Shown: piece after piece, positions 62,023 through 64,000 of the stretch
How the letters are laid out: each line of letters begins with the position of its first letter
Position numbering within the stretch: the stretch's first letter is position 1
Assembly (NCBI RefSeq): GCF_001280005.1
Contig: NZ_LGDW01000303.1
Coordinates: forward strand, 1-64,000
Reading direction: 5' to 3'
Source of the DNA: Streptomyces sp. NRRL WC-3618
GTDB lineage: Bacteria; Actinomycetota; Actinomycetes; Streptomycetales; Streptomycetaceae
DNA: 64,000 bases
Notes under the pieces: model-generated
The model's input: only the letters and a program-made list of their open reading frames with translations
Told to the model about the DNA's origin: nothing
The model's database searches: none
Program-made: the position numbers and the translations under genes

Positions 62023-62054
62023 GAGTAGATTTTAGCTTACATTAAATTAAATGT
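62023..62054 (-). promoter_or_regulatory. Promoter and AT-rich operator of the MBL gene
   Basis: The minus-strand TAAAAT is a likely -10, and ACATTAAATTAAATGT (62039-62054) is a near-palindrome in the -35 region. Its core, ATTAAATTAAA, is identical to the site at 59012-59022. Confidence 0.6.
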
Positions 62055-62677
62055 GCCCCTCCTGGCCTTCGACAGCAGCGCAGCAGCGCGAGCGAGCCTC
62101 GACGTGCACGGAGAGCCGGCCGCCGTGGAGCGCGGCGCGCCTCCTCGTGCCAGTGGTCGAGGAACCTGTGGCTGAAGGCGCCCCAGCTTGGAAAGTGGTG
62201 GCCCGGCGCAGCGGCGCAGCGGCGCCCAGGGCTTGAGATGCTGGTCAGCGCGACCCTCACCCTCCCCCACCGGGCAGATCGAGCCCGAAGGCCCTGAGTG
62301 ACGTTCTGCCGCATCGTTATGACCGCTGCATCCCGATTCTTCGACAGCTGTTCCACCTGTCCGGCGGCAGTGAGGTTGCTCGGGTGCGCTGGTTGCTGAT
62401 CCTGCGCCGAGACCAATGTGCTGCTCTTCGCCATCGCCATCGCCATCGCCGTCGGTGGCGGTGTGTTTGCGCGGCATGCTGTTCGCATTCGTAGAACTGC
62501 TGCGCGGCCGCGAAGCTACGAACACGGCCATGTCTGTCAGGCCGGGCCGGACAATTCGCAGGCCGCGTGTCGAACCCGACCGCCATCAGCTCTCGACGGA
62601 GGCGCTCGCCCGAACATCGGTCGGTACGGTCATCGCATGAGGACCTTCACCTGATTGAGCCTGTACCTCCCCAGGGA
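62055..62677. other. Gene-free stretch
   Basis: About 620 bases without a convincing gene. It includes a short (GCCATC) repeat near 62432-62453. No promoter or element can be assigned. Confidence 0.4.
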
Positions 62678-62947
62678 TCACGCCATGAAATACAGCGCGA
62701 GGAGAGTTCCGCACACCAGGGCGCAGTAGCCCTCGAATGTGGCGCGCAGCCAGATCGGAGCGGCTCGGAGCTCCATGAAATCCAAGCCGATCAGGCGCAC
62801 CTTGGCGAAAGCGATGACGAGGACGAGGGCGGTTGCGGTAGGGGAGGAACCGATGCCGTGGCCGGCGCCGAAGTACCATGAAAGCAGTGTCGCGGCGACC
62901 AGGACGAGCCAGACAACGGTAAGCCGGGTGAGGCGCGGTCTGCTCAT
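62678..62947 (-). CDS. Cytochrome c oxidase subunit IV-like small membrane protein
   Basis: An 89-residue protein with three hydrophobic helices (VVWLVLVAATLLSWYFG, ATALVLVIAFAKVRLIGLDF, LRATFEGYCALVCGTLLALY). The FAKVRLIGLDFMELR segment is typical of the prokaryotic oxidase subunit IV family. It sits 10 bases after the subunit III gene, in the same operon, and would be part of the heme-copper oxidase or nitric-oxide-reductase-like complex. Confidence 0.75.
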   Translation of the reverse strand: MSRPRLTRLTVVWLVLVAATLLSWYFGAGHGIGSSPTATALVLVIAFAKVRLIGLDFMELRAAPIWLRATFEGYCALVCGTLLALYFMA

Positions 62948-62957
62948 CGGGATTCCC

Positions 62958-63554
62958 TCACTTCACGAGGTACAGCAGGGAGAACAGGACGATCCACAGC
63001 AGATCGACCACGTGCCAGAAACAGGAGCCGCCTTCAATGAACGTGAACCGGCCGGACGAGATCTGGCGTCCCCGCGACTTCACGGCAATGACGGTGAGTA
63101 CGCCCAGCCCGAGCACGACATGGAAGAAGTGCACTCCGGTGAGGACGAAGTAGTACATGAAGAAGTCGTTGGTATTGGGCCCGATTCCGGACGTAAACTT
63201 GTCTCTGTACTCAAGGAACTTGATTGCCGCAAAGGTGAGGCCGCAACTGATGGCGCCTGCGAACAACCACGGTGCGACGGCCGTGGCACCGGCGCGCACG
63301 GCTCGGACGCCGAGGGCGACCAGCAGGGAACTGGCCAGTAGAACGAGCGTGTTCAGGACGCCGTAGGACTGACTCAATTCCTGCTGGGAGGTGGCGAACA
63401 TCTGTGGGTGTTTGCCCAGCTGGACGAGGTAGGACCCGAAGAACACGGCGAAGACCACCATGTCGCCCAGGAGCAAGAACCACAGTCCTTCCTCGCCGGG
63501 GACATGACGTGGGGCGCGGGGCTGGGTCGCCGAACAGGTCGTAGTGCGGGGCAT
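62958..63554 (-). CDS. Cytochrome c oxidase subunit III / NorE-like protein
   Basis: A 198-residue membrane protein with five likely helices. HVPGEEGLWFLLLGDMVVFA is the family opening, and TGVHFFHVVLGLGVL and GGSCFWHVVDLLWIVLF hold the conserved His residues and the C-terminal pattern. The short form matches NorE-like subunits more than the long subunit III. It accompanies the small subunit IV-like gene downstream and an upstream membrane protein. Confidence 0.85.
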   Translation of the reverse strand: MPRTTTCSATQPRAPRHVPGEEGLWFLLLGDMVVFAVFFGSYLVQLGKHPQMFATSQQELSQSYGVLNTLVLLASSLLVALGVRAVRAGATAVAPWLFAGAISCGLTFAAIKFLEYRDKFTSGIGPNTNDFFMYYFVLTGVHFFHVVLGLGVLTVIAVKSRGRQISSGRFTFIEGGSCFWHVVDLLWIVLFSLLYLVK

Positions 63555-63561
63555 CCGGCTG

Positions 63562-64000
63562 TCACGTGCCCGCCGGGCTGAGCGGCGCCGAAGCAGCCGA
63601 TTGTTTGCTCTCTTGCTCGCGTTCCTGCTGTTTGATGGCCTGGAGCAGCGGCACGGTCATCACGAAGAACCAGGTCCCGAGTACGGTGAGGGGCAGCCAG
63701 AAGGCGAAGATGCCGTTCCACGCGAAAGGTCCGGTGTGGAAGACGATGACGAGGATGCCGGGCGCGAGCAGTATCGCGCACCACAGGCTGAAGTAGCCCA
63801 CCCACCGGGGGAAGACGGGCTCGGCGCTCTTGTCGCTGAATACGGCGAGCGCGATGGCGATGACCTGGACTACCGGCGGGGCCACAAAGCCGACCAAGGG
63901 AAGCCAGCCGAGGTCGTTGAGGGCCTGGGTGATCTCGGGCGAGCGGTCCGCCGGCCGGTACGCCGCCGCGGACAGGGCGAACATCGGGAACACGAGGAGC
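63562..64000 (-). CDS. Membrane protein, truncated by window edge
   Basis: At least 145 residues with four hydrophobic segments (LLVFPMFALSAAAY, VAPPVVQVIAIALAVFS, YFSLWCAILLAPGILVIVFH, FWLPLTVLGTWFFVMTVPLL) and a charged tail (KQQEREQESKQ). The open frame continues past the right edge. No family is recognised. It lies 7 bases before the subunit III-like gene, so it is probably an accessory of the same complex. Confidence 0.65.
   Translation of the reverse strand, partial: LLVFPMFALSAAAYRPADRSPEITQALNDLGWLPLVGFVAPPVVQVIAIALAVFSDKSAEPVFPRWVGYFSLWCAILLAPGILVIVFHTGPFAWNGIFAFWLPLTVLGTWFFVMTVPLLQAIKQQEREQESKQSAASAPLSPAGT

Noticed and set aside
62418..62654. Small plus-strand frame with a hydrophobic start (LLFAIAIAIAVGGGVFAR)
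   Set aside because: The hydrophobic run comes from a GCCATC repeat, and the remainder is not protein-like.
1..64000. tRNA genes, rRNA genes and CRISPR arrays
   Set aside because: No cloverleaf-like conserved sequence, rRNA signature or regularly spaced repeat array was seen on reading both strands.

Overview
The window is high-GC actinobacterial DNA, almost certainly from the terminal arm of a linear Streptomyces (or close relative) chromosome or linear plasmid. The strongest evidence is an adjacent tap-tpg pair at 44.4-47.0 kb: the telomere-associated protein and the terminal protein that cap and prime Streptomyces telomeres. Around it lie genes typical of such arms: helicase-associated-domain helicases, plasmid replication and partition relics, Tn7-like transposition genes, many small unknown genes and several decayed genes. 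No tRNA, rRNA or CRISPR array was seen.

Layout. 0-1.6 kb: a Tn7-like TnsA/TnsB pair, with TnsB cut by the window edge and a TnsA-like protein that lacks recognisable catalytic residues. 1.9-6.0 kb: a DEAH helicase, a zinc-finger protein and a small PD-(D/E)XK-like protein. 6.3-11.1 kb: a broken plasmid maintenance module with a replication-relaxation pseudogene, an HTH regulator, a ParA without its Walker A motif and with a frameshift, and an intact small ParB-like partner. 11.5-30.4 kb: a defence-like island. It holds a nuclease-STAND-ATPase protein; a translationally coupled operon of MBL hydrolase, E2-E1-JAB fusion and patatin phospholipase that resembles type II CBASS without a cyclic-nucleotide synthase; a winged-helix regulator pair; an XRE-ImmA/IrrE pair; unknown nuclease-like and zinc-binding proteins; and two paralogous genes that share a ~197-nt upstream leader. 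30.5-41.0 kb: a Gabija system (gajA, gajB) and an unknown gene beside a complete Tn7-like core (TnsC, TnsB, TnsA, TniQ), so Gabija is probably transposon cargo.

41.2-53.9 kb is a subtelomeric block: a second helicase, a decayed zinc-ribbon gene, tap and tpg, a small gene flanked by inverted-repeat-like motifs, a Vsr-like nuclease protein, a divergent regulator pair sharing twin operators, and a coupled operon ending in a UvrD-type helicase. 54.0-62.0 kb is a catabolic acyl-CoA cluster (two acyl-CoA dehydrogenases, CaiB transferase, CitE lyase, MaoC dehydratase, LLM flavoprotein, MBL hydrolase) with a TetR regulator and AT-rich operator-like sites. One edge is a scar where a dehydrogenase and a CoA-transferase, both missing their N-termini, are joined head to head at about 55,033. 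62.7-64.0 kb holds cytochrome c oxidase subunit III and IV-like genes and a membrane protein that runs off the window.

The best candidate for an undescribed system is the MBL / E2-E1-JAB / patatin operon (14.9-19.9 kb). The leader-sharing paralogue pair (20.0-21.2 and 29.2-30.4 kb) is the second.
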